DNA of 64,000 nt from Hyphomonadaceae bacterium BRH_c29 (GCA_000961695.1 LADW01000044.1:1-64000), one strand, 5' to 3'. Shown: positions 1 through 8,406, numbered from the stretch's first letter. Translations and numbers: made by a program. Notes: generated by a model not told the origin, from the sequence alone.

Positions 1-310
1 GGGCGAGCATCCCTGCGTCCATGCGGTCTGTCTTCGCCAGCTGACCGAGCGCCTCGCCAAAACGCTTGGCCTGGCGCGGATTGACCTTGCACAGTGGCAG
101 GCCTGCCTCGCCCATCGCGCGTTCGAAGGCGCGGTGATAAGGACCCGTCGCCTCGAAGACGAGGCGAGCGACGGGCCGGGCTGCAATCCATCTCACGATG
201 GACCTGAAGCCCCTGGGATCGTTTGAAAACTGGCGGTGGTCGCCGGCCGGGTGAAGGTGGACGTCGAGTGTGTCTTTCGAAACGTCAACACCGATGGTAA
301 GCTTAATCAT
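1..310 (-). mobile_element. IS110-family transposase, N-terminal part (runs off window)
   Basis: The first 103 codons of an IS110-type DEDD transposase/recombinase are visible; the rest lies beyond the left edge. Residues 7-16 read GVDVSKDTLD, the usual start of the RuvC-like domain, with the first acidic residue at D9. The second, E53, sits in VFEATGPYH, and the third block is KTDRMDAGML (D95, D98). The ATG at 310 is preceded by an AGGAAAG ribosome binding site. The visible part is intact, without frameshift or stop. Members of this family move by RNA-guided recombination without long terminal inverted repeats; whether this copy is complete cannot be judged here. The family call is secure; the choice between IS110 and IS1111 subgroups is open. 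Confidence 0.88.
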
Positions 311-670
311 CTTTCCTGCCTCTGCTTGTCATGCGGGCCTCAAAGCCCCTGTATCCGTTCAGGCCGATGGGAAAGACGAGGGCGATCAAACTCCAGTGCG
401 GAGCGTAAAACCTCCTGCGTCACGACGATCCGACCCTCGCCGCCGTCCGGGAGCTCGTACTCTCGGCGGCGGTGCCAATATCTCCCAAACGGCACGAAAA
501 GTCATAAGACAAGCGTCACGCCTTGTGGACGGGTGTTCATCACCTCGATTGACTGGATCCCGGGCCAGACCGAGGCGCCGGTCTGGCTGACGCCTGCGGC
601 GCATCCGAATGCACGGCTTGCGGCTGCGCTGGATGGGCGTGCCTTCCTTCCCGCTTACACCGAACTGAAT
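311..670 (-). other. Non-coding leader upstream of the IS110 transposase
   Basis: No convincing gene was found here. It lies immediately 5' of the transposase, where elements of the IS110 subgroup carry the non-coding end that can encode the bridge RNA. Two hairpins are visible: CGCCGCCG at 438-445 pairs with CGGCGGCG at 464-471, and GGGC at 335-338 pairs with GCCC at 345-348. A 51-codon open frame from a GTG at 495 to a stop at 340 (minus) has no ribosome binding site. The outer end of the element cannot be fixed from one copy. A bridge-RNA role is inference from family biology only. Confidence 0.35.
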
Positions 671-822
671 CCCCTCTCCCTTGGGCTTGCGAGGAATCGC
701 GAACGCACTGCGTTCGCCCGAGCAAGGGTGGGGGTGAGGGGCCGCGGAGTTTCTGCAAGCTCTGCACGCGCGGATAGGCCGTCGCCCCTCATCCCCACCC
801 CCTTCTCCCAAGGGAGAAGGGG
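671..822. repeat. 152-bp MITE-like element with nested inverted repeats
   Basis: The left end CCCCTCTCCCTTGGG (671-685) and the right end CCCAAGGGAGAAGGGG (807-822) are inverted copies differing by one small indel. Inside, GGGTGGGGGTGAGGGG (726-741) is matched by CCCCTCATCCCCACCC (785-800) with one mismatch. A 9-bp hairpin with a single-base loop (699-707 with 709-717) sits near the left end. The right end is itself a hairpin, 11-bp arms 799-809 and 812-822 with a 2-base loop. The layout suggests a non-autonomous miniature element or intergenic palindromic repeat. No clear target duplication flanks it, and no second copy was noticed in the window. Confidence 0.55.
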
Positions 823-906
823 CTTAGAATTGCCCCTGCCGGAAATCTAACCCCGCACTCACCCCAAAAACTCCCCCCAAGCGCCCTCACAGGCGCCGCA
901 TGTGCT

Positions 907-936
907 GGCGGCGGCAACCTTACAGTTGCCGCCGCC
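907..936. terminator. 12-bp perfect inverted repeat, possible terminator hairpin
   Basis: GGCGGCGGCAAC (907-918) pairs perfectly with GTTGCCGCCGCC (925-936) around a 6-base loop. It lies 32 bases past the lemA stop and could end that minus-strand transcript. In that direction no T-run follows; a short ATGATTTTT follows on the plus side. It is therefore a strong hairpin with uncertain function. Confidence 0.4.
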
Positions 937-967
937 ATGATTTTTGCGCTGGGATCAGAGCGAAGGT

Positions 968-1531
968 CTAGAACTTCACTTCCGGCGGTGTGCTGAGCAC
1001 CTCGCGGCCTTCGACGCCGACATCGAAGAAGTCGCGGCTTTCGAAGTTGAACATGCCGGCGATGAGTGCAGCCGGGAACTGTTCGCGGGACGTGTTGTAG
1101 TCCTGAACGGCCGAGTTGTAGAAGCGGCGCGCCGCGGCAAGCTTGTCTTCGATGGCCGACAGCTCATTCTGCAACTGGATGAAGTTCTGGTTGGCCTTGA
1201 GGTCTGGATAGGCCTCGGCCAATGCGAACAGCTTGCCCAGAGACGCCGTCAGCATGCCCTCAGCCTGAGACATTTCTCCCGGCGTGCTCGCGCTTTGCGC
1301 CGCGTTGCGGGCGGCGATCACTTGCTGGAAGGTTTCCTGCTCGTGCTTGGCATAGCCCTTCACCGTCTCGACGAGGTTCGGGATCAGGTTCTGGCGCTGT
1401 TTCAGCTGCACATCCACGTCAGCGAAGGCCTGGTTGACCCGCTGCCGCTTCATCACCAGGCCGTTATAGAGCGTGATAACAAAGAAGATGATCAGCACGA
1501 TAATGCCGAGTCCGATGAAAAGCGGATTCAT
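968..1531 (-). CDS. lemA: LemA family protein
   Basis: A 187-residue protein of the usual LemA length. It has one N-terminal membrane segment (about residues 3-22) followed by a helical domain. The family signature around residues 27-60 is visible: LVMKRQRVNQAFADVDVQLK, then QRQNLIPNLVETVKGY. Known LemA proteins are short-tail membrane anchors with a four-helix domain exposed outside the membrane; their biochemical role is not established. The gene stands alone, with no partner TPM-domain gene beside it. The stretch between it and the next gene holds a 15-base palindrome (CCTTGA-ACA-TCAAGG, 1550-1564) about 20 bases before its start, which could be an operator but has no further support. Confidence 0.9.
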   Translation of the reverse strand: MNPLFIGLGIIVLIIFFVITLYNGLVMKRQRVNQAFADVDVQLKQRQNLIPNLVETVKGYAKHEQETFQQVIAARNAAQSASTPGEMSQAEGMLTASLGKLFALAEAYPDLKANQNFIQLQNELSAIEDKLAAARRFYNSAVQDYNTSREQFPAALIAGMFNFESRDFFDVGVEGREVLSTPPEVKF

Positions 1532-1676
1532 GTGTGTCCCTCCGGAAAACCTTGAACATCAAGGACTACCGGGCACCGCCCCTTCACGCAAGGAAAACCC
1601 GGCTTGGTTGGACAATATGCGGACTTGACCCCGGCGCGTTGCGTCGCCACCCAATAGGCCAGTTGAGGACGCGATC

Positions 1677-2387
1677 ATGAACGAACCTGCCGATTCCTAC
1701 ATCCACGTGGAACACCATTATTTCCAGCGGGTTGGCTGGCTGCGCGCCGCCGTTCTGGGGGCCAATGACGGCATCCTGTCGACCGCCAGCCTGGTGATCG
1801 GTGTCGCCTCAGCCGACGCCACGCCCGGCGCCATCCTGACCGCCGGTCTGGCCGGTCTCGTCGCCGGGGCGATGTCCATGGCTGCCGGGGAATATGTCTC
1901 GGTCTCCTCCCAGGCCGACCTCGAAAAGGCCGATATCGCTATCGAGAAGGCGGCCCTGGCAGATCACCCGGAAGCCGAGCTTGAAGAGCTGACCGACATC
2001 TATCTGAAACGCGGCCTGAACCCCGATACGGCCCTCGAAGTCGCCCGCCAGCTGACCGCGCATGACGCGCTGGAGGCCCACGCCCGCGACGAACTCGGCA
2101 TGAACGACGTCGTCGCGGCAAGGCCGGTACAGGCCGCGCTCAGCTCGGCGGCGACCTTCTCCATCGGCGCTGTCCTGCCCGTTCTGGCGGCGGTGTTCTC
2201 TCCGGCCAACCTGCTGACGCCCGTGGTCGCCATCGTGTCGCTGCTCAGCCTGGCGATCCTCGGCGCCCTCTCTGCCCGGGCGGGCGGCGCCAGCAAGAGC
2301 AAGGCCATCGTGCGCGTCGTCTTCTGGGGCGTTGCGGCCATGGTGGTCACCGGCGTGATCGGCAAACTGTTCGGAACGGTCGTCTAG
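1677..2387 (+). CDS. VIT1/CCC1-family iron/manganese transporter
   Basis: This 236-residue membrane protein begins with the histidine-rich HVEHHY box, then an aligned first membrane span (GWLRAAVLGANDGILSTASL) typical of the VIT/CCC1/nodulin-21 family. About five hydrophobic spans are seen. The acidic cytoplasmic loop (about residues 75-125, rich in Glu, ending ALEAHARDELGM) is where plant and fungal homologues bind metal before export or sequestration. It probably exports Fe2+ or Mn2+ to lower cytoplasmic metal. The start at 1677 has GAGGAC upstream at good spacing. It is monocistronic, with no ferritin or MntR-like gene nearby. Family is secure, metal specificity is not. Confidence 0.9.
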   Translation: MNEPADSYIHVEHHYFQRVGWLRAAVLGANDGILSTASLVIGVASADATPGAILTAGLAGLVAGAMSMAAGEYVSVSSQADLEKADIAIEKAALADHPEAELEELTDIYLKRGLNPDTALEVARQLTAHDALEAHARDELGMNDVVAARPVQAALSSAATFSIGAVLPVLAAVFSPANLLTPVVAIVSLLSLAILGALSARAGGASKSKAIVRVVFWGVAAMVVTGVIGKLFGTVV

Positions 2388-2462
2388 GACGTCAATGGCC
2401 CGTAAACGGAACCCGGTCATCTCTGGGACATTCTGTTCCTGAAGACAGGGGAATCCGCCGGT

Positions 2463-3671
2463 TTGCTGCAGGACATTCTGATTGGCGTGACAACGCTCGC
2501 CGCCCTGGTGGTGCTGATGCTGCCACGCGTGCGAAATGCCCGCAGCTGGCGGGCGACGGTCACGCCGCTGGCCTCGATCATCGGCAGCGGCTTTCTCGTT
2601 CTGGGGCCGATCCTGTCCCACTCCTACGGCAAGTACGCGCCAGTCGTGATGGCGCTCCTGTGCCTGGCCGCCTATGCGTTCGGATCCGCCATCCGATTCA
2701 ACATTGCCAGCATCGACCGGAATCCGGAACGGTCAGCCCCGGAACGCCGGACGGAATATTTCGCCTCCTGGTCGCTCGCCTTCGCCTACTGCATTTCGGT
2801 GGCCTACTATCTCAACCTGTTCGGCGCCTTCAGCGTGAAGATGACGCCGTTCAACTCTCCCGCCGCCGCCAAAGCCGTGACCAGCGCGACGCTGATCCTG
2901 ATCCTCGCCGTCGGCTGGCTGCGCGGCTTCTCGGCCATGGAGCGGATGGAGCAGATCTCGGTCAGCCTGAAGCTCGCGATCATTGGTGGACTGCTGGCAG
3001 GGCTCAGCGTCTATTTCGTGCAACAGGCCAGTCACGGTGAGCTGGTCTTCATGCCGCCTCCGGAGACCGGCTGGACCGGCATCGCCCTCGCCTTCGGCCT
3101 GATCATCACCGTGCAGGGCTTCGAGACGTCCCGCTATCTGGGCAACGAATACAAGCCCGCCATGCGGGTGCGCTCGATGCGCTATGCGCAATGGCTCTCA
3201 GCCGCGATCTATATGGCCTATGTCCTTCTGCTCACTTTCGCTTTCGATGCGGAAACTGTGCCGCTGACGGAGACGGCGATTGTCGACATGATGAAAATCG
3301 TGTCGGCGGTCCTGCCCGCTTTGCTGATCGTGGCGGCGCTGGCCGCGCAGTTCAGCGCTGCGATTGCTGACACGAGTGGGGCTGGCGGCCTCGTAGAGGA
3401 ACTCTCCGGCCACCGCATCCGTCCGCGCGTTGCCTATCTGATCCTCGTCGTGATCGGCCTCGGCCTGACCTGGTTCTCGCACATCTTCGAAATTATCAGC
3501 CTCGCCTCGAAAGCTTTCGCCCTCTACTACGCCCTGCAATGCGCCATTGCCTCTGTCGCAGCGTTCCGGGAAGCTAGAAGCCCGGTGCGCGGCGTGGCCT
3601 ATGCCGCCTTCTGCCTCCTGGCGATTGCCGTCCTGATCTTCGGCCAGCCGGTTGAAGGCCATGGCGGTTAA
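2463..3671 (+). CDS. Multi-pass membrane protein, APC/LeuT-fold-like
   Basis: A 402-residue protein with roughly eleven to twelve hydrophobic spans. A Gly-rich first-helix region (ASIIGSGFLVLGP) resembles the unwound TM1 of amino-acid/polyamine transporters of the LeuT fold, so a secondary transporter is likely, but I do not recognise a named family. The start is a TTG with AGGGGA about 11 bases upstream; an internal ATG at 2518 would remove the first span. It follows the VIT gene by 75 bases on the same strand and converges with the arsR-type gene 8 bases away. Substrate cannot be inferred from context. Confidence 0.6.
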   Translation: MLQDILIGVTTLAALVVLMLPRVRNARSWRATVTPLASIIGSGFLVLGPILSHSYGKYAPVVMALLCLAAYAFGSAIRFNIASIDRNPERSAPERRTEYFASWSLAFAYCISVAYYLNLFGAFSVKMTPFNSPAAAKAVTSATLILILAVGWLRGFSAMERMEQISVSLKLAIIGGLLAGLSVYFVQQASHGELVFMPPPETGWTGIALAFGLIITVQGFETSRYLGNEYKPAMRVRSMRYAQWLSAAIYMAYVLLLTFAFDAETVPLTETAIVDMMKIVSAVLPALLIVAALAAQFSAAIADTSGAGGLVEELSGHRIRPRVAYLILVVIGLGLTWFSHIFEIISLASKAFALYYALQCAIASVAAFREARSPVRGVAYAAFCLLAIAVLIFGQPVEGHGG

Positions 3672-3679
3672 ATCGGTAA

Positions 3680-4021
3680 TCAGGTTGCCAAGGTGTCCTC
3701 GACTTCCAGTTCTGTCTTCAGGTCATCAAGCATCGCCACAGCCTTTTGCGCGTAAGGGCCAATCCAGCGGTCGTGGATCCGCTTGATCGGGATGGCATTG
3801 AGATAGTTCCACCGGACCCGGCCTATCCGGCGCACGAGCAAGAGGTCAGCCTGCTCCAGAACGCCAAGATGTTGCATCACCGTGCAGCGGTTCAATTGGG
3901 GAAAGCGCGCGCACAGTTCTCCGGTCGTCTGCGGATTGTCCCGCAGCGCATCCAGGATTTCCCGCCGGACCGGCGCTGCCAGCGCCTTGTAGATCAGATC
4001 ATCTTTTACATCGCTTGACAT
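3680..4021 (-). CDS. ArsR-family transcriptional regulator
   Basis: A 113-residue winged-helix protein. The opening IYKALAAPVRREILDALRD is the canonical first helix of ArsR-type repressors, followed by the HTH TTGELCARF and the recognition helix region RCTVMQHLGVLEQADLL. The metal-binding CVC motif of true arsenic sensors is absent, which places it with the metal-independent subgroup usually found next to AHSA1 genes. It is divergent from exactly such a gene, and an 18-bp palindrome overlaps its own start codon. It probably represses itself and the neighbour; the inducer is unknown. Confidence 0.88.
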   Translation of the reverse strand: MSSDVKDDLIYKALAAPVRREILDALRDNPQTTGELCARFPQLNRCTVMQHLGVLEQADLLLVRRIGRVRWNYLNAIPIKRIHDRWIGPYAQKAVAMLDDLKTELEVEDTLAT

Positions 4022-4038
4022 GTTATGTTTTTATAACA
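4021..4038. promoter_or_regulatory. Palindromic operator between arsR-type and AHSA1 genes
   Basis: TGTTAT-GTTTTT-ATAACA is a perfect 6-bp inverted repeat with a 6-base spacer. Its left end touches the start codon of the regulator gene on the minus strand and its right end lies 17 bases before the AAGGAG ribosome binding site of the divergent gene. Position and symmetry fit autorepression plus control of the neighbour by the ArsR-type protein. This is inferred from layout alone. Confidence 0.55.
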
Positions 4039-4069
4039 CTATAAAGCCGAAAGCAAGGAGTTCTGCGTG

Positions 4070-4528
4070 ATGAACATCAAGCCGAAATTCGAAGTGAGCG
4101 GACGGATCGCCCGTCCTGTATCGGACGTGTTCGAGGCCTTCGTGAACCCGGACAGTCTCTCACGCTATTTCACGACCGGCGGTGCAGTCGGTCGTATTGA
4201 ACAAGGCGCGACGGTAACCTGGGACTTCCAGGATTTTCCCGGCGCCTTTCCGGTCAAAGTGATCGAAGTCGAGAAGGACATGCGCATCGTGCTCAAATGG
4301 GGCGAGGAGGATGAACGCAAAGGCCATGCGGAAACCACCGTTACGATCCGCTTCGAGCCAACGGACGACGGACGCACGATCGTCTCCATCGCCGAGGAGG
4401 GATGGCCCGCCACGGAGAAGGGATTCGGCAGCTCGTACGGCAACTGCATGGGCTGGTCGCAGATGTTTTGTGCAATGAAGGCGTGGGTCGAATACGGCAT
4501 CAATTTGCGCGACGGTATGTACAAGTAG
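4070..4528 (+). CDS. SRPBCC/AHSA1-family protein
   Basis: A 152-residue START-like (Bet v 1 fold) protein. The opening FEVSGRIARPVSDVFEAFVN and the central FPGAFPVKVIEVEKDMRIVL and ETTVTIRFEP strands match the Activator of Hsp90 ATPase homologue 1-like family, which forms hydrophobic ligand pockets. Cellular ligands of most bacterial members are unknown. ATG at 4070 is nine bases past AAGGAG; a GTG three bases earlier is an alternative that adds one residue. The divergent ArsR-type regulator and shared operator suggest inducible expression, a pairing seen widely in bacteria. Confidence 0.85.
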   Translation: MNIKPKFEVSGRIARPVSDVFEAFVNPDSLSRYFTTGGAVGRIEQGATVTWDFQDFPGAFPVKVIEVEKDMRIVLKWGEEDERKGHAETTVTIRFEPTDDGRTIVSIAEEGWPATEKGFGSSYGNCMGWSQMFCAMKAWVEYGINLRDGMYK

Positions 4529-4560
4529 CGCGCGAAAATAAATTGTGTAGCATTGGGAAA

Positions 4561-5310
4561 ATGACAGATGCAGCCGAAACCCTCGCCAGCCTGATTTCCG
4601 AATGCCGCCGCGCCGTCGTGTTCACCGGCGCAGGCATTTCCACCGAAAGCGGCATCCCGGATTTCCGCAGCCCCGGCGGTGTCTGGAGCCGGATGACGCC
4701 GATCTATTTCCAGGACTTCGTCAGCTCGCGCGAACAGCGCCGCGAAGCCTGGAACCGGGTCTACAACAATCCCGCCGGCTGGACGGGCGCGAAGCCGAAT
4801 GCCGGCCATATCGCCGTGGCGGACCTTGTGAAAATGGGCAAGGTCTCCAGCGTCATCACGCAGAATGTCGACAATCTCCATCAGGCCTCCGGCGTTTCGG
4901 ACGACCATGTGATCGAGGTGCACGGCAATGCCAGCTATGCCCGCTGCCTCCAGTGCGGCAAACGCTACGAACTGGAAGACCTGAAACCCCGCTGGGAAGC
5001 TGGCGAAGACATTACCTGCATCTTCTGCACCGGCCTTGTGAAGACTGCGATCATCTCGTTCGGCCAGGCCATGCCGGAAACCGAAATGAACCGCGCTATG
5101 GAAGAGGCCGCCCTCAGCGACCTGTTCATCGTGCTTGGCTCATCGCTTGTGGTCTACCCGGCGGCAGAGCTTCCGGTGATCGCCAAGCGTACCGGCGCCA
5201 CCGTGGTCATCGTCAATCGCGAAGAGACAGACCACGACTCCTACGCAGACCTTGTTCTGCACACGGAAATCGGCCCGCTGATGAAGCAGGTCGTCGCGCG
5301 GGTTTACTAG
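4561..5310 (+). CDS. cobB: NAD-dependent protein deacylase (sirtuin)
   Basis: A 249-residue Sir2-family enzyme that removes acyl groups from lysines using NAD+, yielding nicotinamide and O-acyl-ADP-ribose. Motifs in order: the NAD-binding GAGISTESGIPDFRSPGGVW (about residues 22-41), TQNVDNLH, the catalytic His in VIEVHGNA, two zinc CxxC pairs (CLQC and CIFC), and GSSLVVYPAA. The frame stays open upstream to 4402, but the family N-terminus and the ATG at 4561 fix the start; its ribosome binding site is weak. Acyl preference (acetyl or succinyl) cannot be decided by eye. The NAD biosynthesis operon lies 13 kb away and is not linked. Confidence 0.92.
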   Translation: MTDAAETLASLISECRRAVVFTGAGISTESGIPDFRSPGGVWSRMTPIYFQDFVSSREQRREAWNRVYNNPAGWTGAKPNAGHIAVADLVKMGKVSSVITQNVDNLHQASGVSDDHVIEVHGNASYARCLQCGKRYELEDLKPRWEAGEDITCIFCTGLVKTAIISFGQAMPETEMNRAMEEAALSDLFIVLGSSLVVYPAAELPVIAKRTGATVVIVNREETDHDSYADLVLHTEIGPLMKQVVARVY

Positions 5311-5311
5311 G

Positions 5312-5343
5312 CCGCTAAAAAACGCCCGGCACAGCGGCCGGGC
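5312..5343 (-). terminator. Intrinsic terminator of parC
   Basis: GCCCGGC (5324-5330) pairs with GCCGGGC (5337-5343) around a 6-base loop, followed on the minus strand by GTTTTTTAG. It lies 8 bases beyond the parC stop, a textbook factor-independent terminator. It also sits just past the sirtuin stop and may help end that transcript from the other side. Confidence 0.82.
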
Positions 5344-5351
5344 ATCTCTCC

Positions 5352-7586
5352 TTAGCTTGTAAAAGTCCCGCTCCTCGGGAAGCCCTTCGGCACGACCTTG
5401 CCGGCCTGTGCGCGCTGGCCTTTCCATTCCTTCCATTCCGGGAAGGCGCGGTGGCGCCCGCCCGTCATGACGATCAGGCCGTCGCGTTTGTCGAATGTGA
5501 TGAGATCCGCCAGCTCCGCCTTGCCGCTATAGGACTGCAGCTTGTTGCCCTTGCCGCGTGCCATTTCCGGCAGGTCAGACAGCGGGAAGATCAGCATCTT
5601 CTTGTTCGTGCCGACCACGGCGATCATGTCGCCTTCGACGACCGGGCAGCAGACGAGATGGCCATTGCCTGTGTTCACGGCTGACTTACCAGCCTTGCGA
5701 TTGGACTCCAGTTCCTTCTCCTCGACCACGAACCCGTAGCCGGTGGAGGACGCCATCACGCGCTTGCGGTCTGCTTCGAAGCGGAACATTGCGATGATGT
5801 CGACACTGTCTTCCAGATCGATCGACAGGCGGATCGGCTCGCCATGGCCGCGTCCGCCGGGCAGTCTGTCTGCGCCCAGCGTGAAAGAGCGCCCATCAGA
5901 GGACATCAGGATGAGCTTGTCCGTGCTCATCACTTCCTCAAGCAGATACAGCTCGTCGCCATCCTTGAACTTCACGGAATCGGTATCGAGGGCATGACCT
6001 TTCATGCCGCGTATCCAGCCCTGTTTGGACAGGACGACCGTGATCGGCTCCTTCGGCTTGGACGCTTCGAGCGCCGCAGCCAGGTCGACTTCCTTGACGT
6101 CCGAGAAGGTCGCCCGGCGGCGGCCGAGCTCCGAATCCGGATCGAACGCGTCGCGCGCGGCTTTCAGTTCCTTGGACACTTTTGTCCATTGGCGGCGCGT
6201 GGAGCCGATCAGCAGGACCAGTTCGTCGCGCTCTTCGTTCAGCTTCGCGTGCTCGCCGCGAATCTCCATCTCTTCCAGCTTGCGCAACGCACGCAGGCGG
6301 AGGTTGAGGATCGCTTCGGCCTGCACATCAGTGAGATTGAAACGCTCCATCAGGACGGGCTTGGGCTCGTCCTCTGTCCGGATGATGTGGATCACTTCAT
6401 CAATATTGAGGAAGGCCGTCAGGTAGCCGTCGAGCAGGTGGAGGCGCTTCTCGATCTTGTCGAGGCGGTGCTCGGCCCGGCGCACCACCACTTCGCGGCG
6501 GTGATCCAGATAGGCCTGCAGCACATCCTTCAGGCCCATGACCTGCGGGGCGCCCTTGTGCAGCACGTTCATGTTGAGGCTGAAGCGCGTTTCAAGATCG
6601 CAGACCTTGAACAGGCTTTCCATCAGCACGTCTGGCTCGATCGTCTTGGCGCGCGGCACCAGGACAAGGCGTACATCCTCAGCGGACTCGTCGCGCACAT
6701 CGTCCAGCAGCGGGACCTTCTTGGCCTCAATCAGCTCGCCCAGCTTTTCCAGCAGGCGCGATTTCTGAACCTGATATGGAATCTCAGTGACGACGATCTG
6801 ATACGTGCCACGGCCCGTATCCTCGACTTCCCAGCGCGCGCGCATGCGGAAGCTGCCACGACCCGTCTCATAGGCGTCCAGCATGGACTCATAGGGTTCG
6901 ACAATGATGCCGCCGGTCGGAAAGTCCGGCCCCTTCACGAAATCCATCAGTTCGGCCGTCGTCGCCTTCGGCTTCTCGATCAGCAGGCGCGCCGCATCGA
7001 TCACTTCAGCCGCATTGTGCGGCGGGATCGAGGTTGCCATGCCCACGGCGATGCCGGTGGCGCCGTTCGCGAGCAGGTTCGGAAAGCCCGCCGGCAGCAC
7101 AACCGGCTCTTCGTCATTCTCGGCATAGTTGGCGCGGAAATCGACGGCGTTGTCGTTGAGGCCTTCCAGCAGCAGCTCAGCGGCAATCGTCATCCGCGCT
7201 TCGGTGTAACGATAGGCAGCGGCGCTGTCCCCGTCGATATTGCCGAAATTGCCCTGTCCATCGACCAGCGGGTAGCGGACGGTGAAATCCTGCGCGAGGC
7301 GCACCAGCGTATCATAGATCGAGCTGTCGCCATGCGGGTGATAGTTACCCATCACGTCGCCGACGATCTTGGCGCACTTGCGGAAGCCGCCCTCAGGGTC
7401 GAGCCTCAGCACACGCATGCCATAAAGGATGCGCCGCTGAACAGGCTTCAGCCCGTCGCGCACATCCGGCAGAGCCCGGGCCGTGATCGTGGAGAGCGCA
7501 TAGGCGAGATAGCGCTTGGAAAGCGCCTCGCTCATGGGTTCGTTGACGATCCGGTCTTCCGGCTCGCCATCCTTGAGGTCGGACAT
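5352..7586 (-). CDS. parC: DNA topoisomerase IV subunit A
   Basis: A 744-residue type IIA topoisomerase cleavage subunit, which with ParE decatenates replicated chromosomes. The catalytic tyrosine is Y127 in [10 protein letters not shown]. The breakage-reunion domain begins [20 protein letters not shown] and includes [15 protein letters not shown]. The short C-terminal beta-pinwheel of about 240 residues lacks the GyrA box (QRRGGKG), supporting ParC rather than GyrA. Length is normal for alphaproteobacteria. The ATG at 7586 matches the family start. Two GANTC sites lie 50-65 bases upstream, and an intrinsic terminator follows the stop, so it is a single-gene unit. Confidence 0.95.
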   Translation of the reverse strand: MSDLKDGEPEDRIVNEPMSEALSKRYLAYALSTITARALPDVRDGLKPVQRRILYGMRVLRLDPEGGFRKCAKIVGDVMGNYHPHGDSSIYDTLVRLAQDFTVRYPLVDGQGNFGNIDGDSAAAYRYTEARMTIAAELLLEGLNDNAVDFRANYAENDEEPVVLPAGFPNLLANGATGIAVGMATSIPPHNAAEVIDAARLLIEKPKATTAELMDFVKGPDFPTGGIIVEPYESMLDAYETGRGSFRMRARWEVEDTGRGTYQIVVTEIPYQVQKSRLLEKLGELIEAKKVPLLDDVRDESAEDVRLVLVPRAKTIEPDVLMESLFKVCDLETRFSLNMNVLHKGAPQVMGLKDVLQAYLDHRREVVVRRAEHRLDKIEKRLHLLDGYLTAFLNIDEVIHIIRTEDEPKPVLMERFNLTDVQAEAILNLRLRALRKLEEMEIRGEHAKLNEERDELVLLIGSTRRQWTKVSKELKAARDAFDPDSELGRRRATFSDVKEVDLAAALEASKPKEPITVVLSKQGWIRGMKGHALDTDSVKFKDGDELYLLEEVMSTDKLILMSSDGRSFTLGADRLPGGRGHGEPIRLSIDLEDSVDIIAMFRFEADRKRVMASSTGYGFVVEEKELESNRKAGKSAVNTGNGHLVCCPVVEGDMIAVVGTNKKMLIFPLSDLPEMARGKGNKLQSYSGKAELADLITFDKRDGLIVMTGGRHRAFPEWKEWKGQRAQAGKVVPKGFPRSGTFTS

Positions 7587-7635
7587 TCTGGCCCCTTCTC
7601 AGTTCGTGCCACATTCTGGTGCAGGTCCGCGGGCA

Positions 7636-7651
7636 GAATCGCCTGCGAGTC
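7636..7651. promoter_or_regulatory. Paired GANTC (CcrM) sites upstream of parC
   Basis: GAATC at 7636-7640 and GAGTC at 7647-7651 lie in the divergent intergenic region, 50-65 bases before the parC start. In Caulobacter-type bacteria GANTC is methylated by CcrM, and promoters carrying it can be controlled by GcrA. The spacing of two sites 11 bp apart suggests cell-cycle control of parC. This is inference; GANTC occurs by chance about every 500-1000 bp. Confidence 0.35.
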
Positions 7652-7716
7652 GCGAACAGGTCTAAGTTAACAGAAATAGCTCTTTGGTTAAGGAACCCTA
7701 TAAGTACTGACTGCAG

Positions 7717-8403
7717 ATGACAGAGTTCCGTGCCTGGCTGATCCTCCTGAGTGTTCCCGCCCTTTTTGTGGCGCTGTTCCTGTGGCTTGCACCGCCACGG
7801 CACAATCCGTTCGCGCCGGTGGACCTGACAGACCGAACCGGCTTCGGCACCGGGCACCAGCTGGCCCGCACCGCCCAGCACCCGGAAAAGGTCTGCTTCC
7901 CCGCGCTGGACAAGGCGGGCGTGCTCTACACGCGGCTGGACGACTCGCCAAAGGACGAAAAATGCGGCCTTTACAAAGCTCTGACCCTCGACAGGACGCT
8001 GACACCCTATTCCGCGACGCTGCGCATGACCTGCGGAGAAGCCGCCGCGCTCTATGCGTGGGAGCGCCATGTCGCCCGGCCGGCGGCTGTGGATATCCTC
8101 GGCTCGCCCATTGCCCGGATCGAGACATATGGCAGCTTTTCCTGCCGCAACATCGCCGGATCCGGCCGTTTGTCAGAGCATGCCCACGGCAATGCGGTCG
8201 ATATTTCAGGCTTCCGCCTCGAAGACGGGCGCCTGATCGATGTGAAAACTTTCTGGGGAAAAGGCGGGAAGGAAGCCAAATTCCTCCGCCGCCTCCACTC
8301 CGGCGCCTGCGACCTGTTCTCGGTCACCCTCGGCCCGGACTATAATGCGGCGCACCGGGACCACTTCCATCTGGACATGGGCCCCGGTCACGCCTGTCAT
8401 TGA
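7717..8403 (+). CDS. Extensin-like family protein, membrane-anchored
   Basis: A 228-residue protein with one N-terminal membrane helix (about residues 7-25) and a periplasmic extensin-like C-terminal domain. This domain, despite the plant-derived name, resembles the M15/VanY-like peptidoglycan D,D-carboxypeptidase fold: LSEHAHGNAVDISGF and RDHFHLDMGP carry the His/Asp residues expected of its zinc site. Four cysteines (VCFP, KCGLY, TCGEA, SCRN) plus one near the C terminus suggest disulfides outside the cytoplasm. A role in cell-wall peptide trimming is likely but unproven. It is divergent from parC and convergent with a small lipoprotein. Confidence 0.8.
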   Translation: MTEFRAWLILLSVPALFVALFLWLAPPRHNPFAPVDLTDRTGFGTGHQLARTAQHPEKVCFPALDKAGVLYTRLDDSPKDEKCGLYKALTLDRTLTPYSATLRMTCGEAAALYAWERHVARPAAVDILGSPIARIETYGSFSCRNIAGSGRLSEHAHGNAVDISGFRLEDGRLIDVKTFWGKGGKEAKFLRRLHSGACDLFSVTLGPDYNAAHRDHFHLDMGPGHACH

Positions 8404-8406
8404 CCC

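Noticed and set aside
340-495. 51-codon minus-strand frame from GTG upstream of the IS110 transposase
   Set aside because: No ribosome binding site, no family similarity I can recognise, and it overlaps a likely structured leader; a transposon remnant cannot be excluded.
1550-1564. CCTTGA-ACA-TCAAGG palindrome upstream of lemA
   Set aside because: Short, isolated and without a regulator nearby; such palindromes arise by chance, so it is mentioned only in the lemA entry.
5844-7670. 608-codon plus-strand open frame opposite parC
   Set aside because: It lies entirely antisense to a gene with clear topoisomerase motifs, has His/Arg-rich, low-hydrophobicity composition typical of GC-rich shadow frames, and shows no domain.
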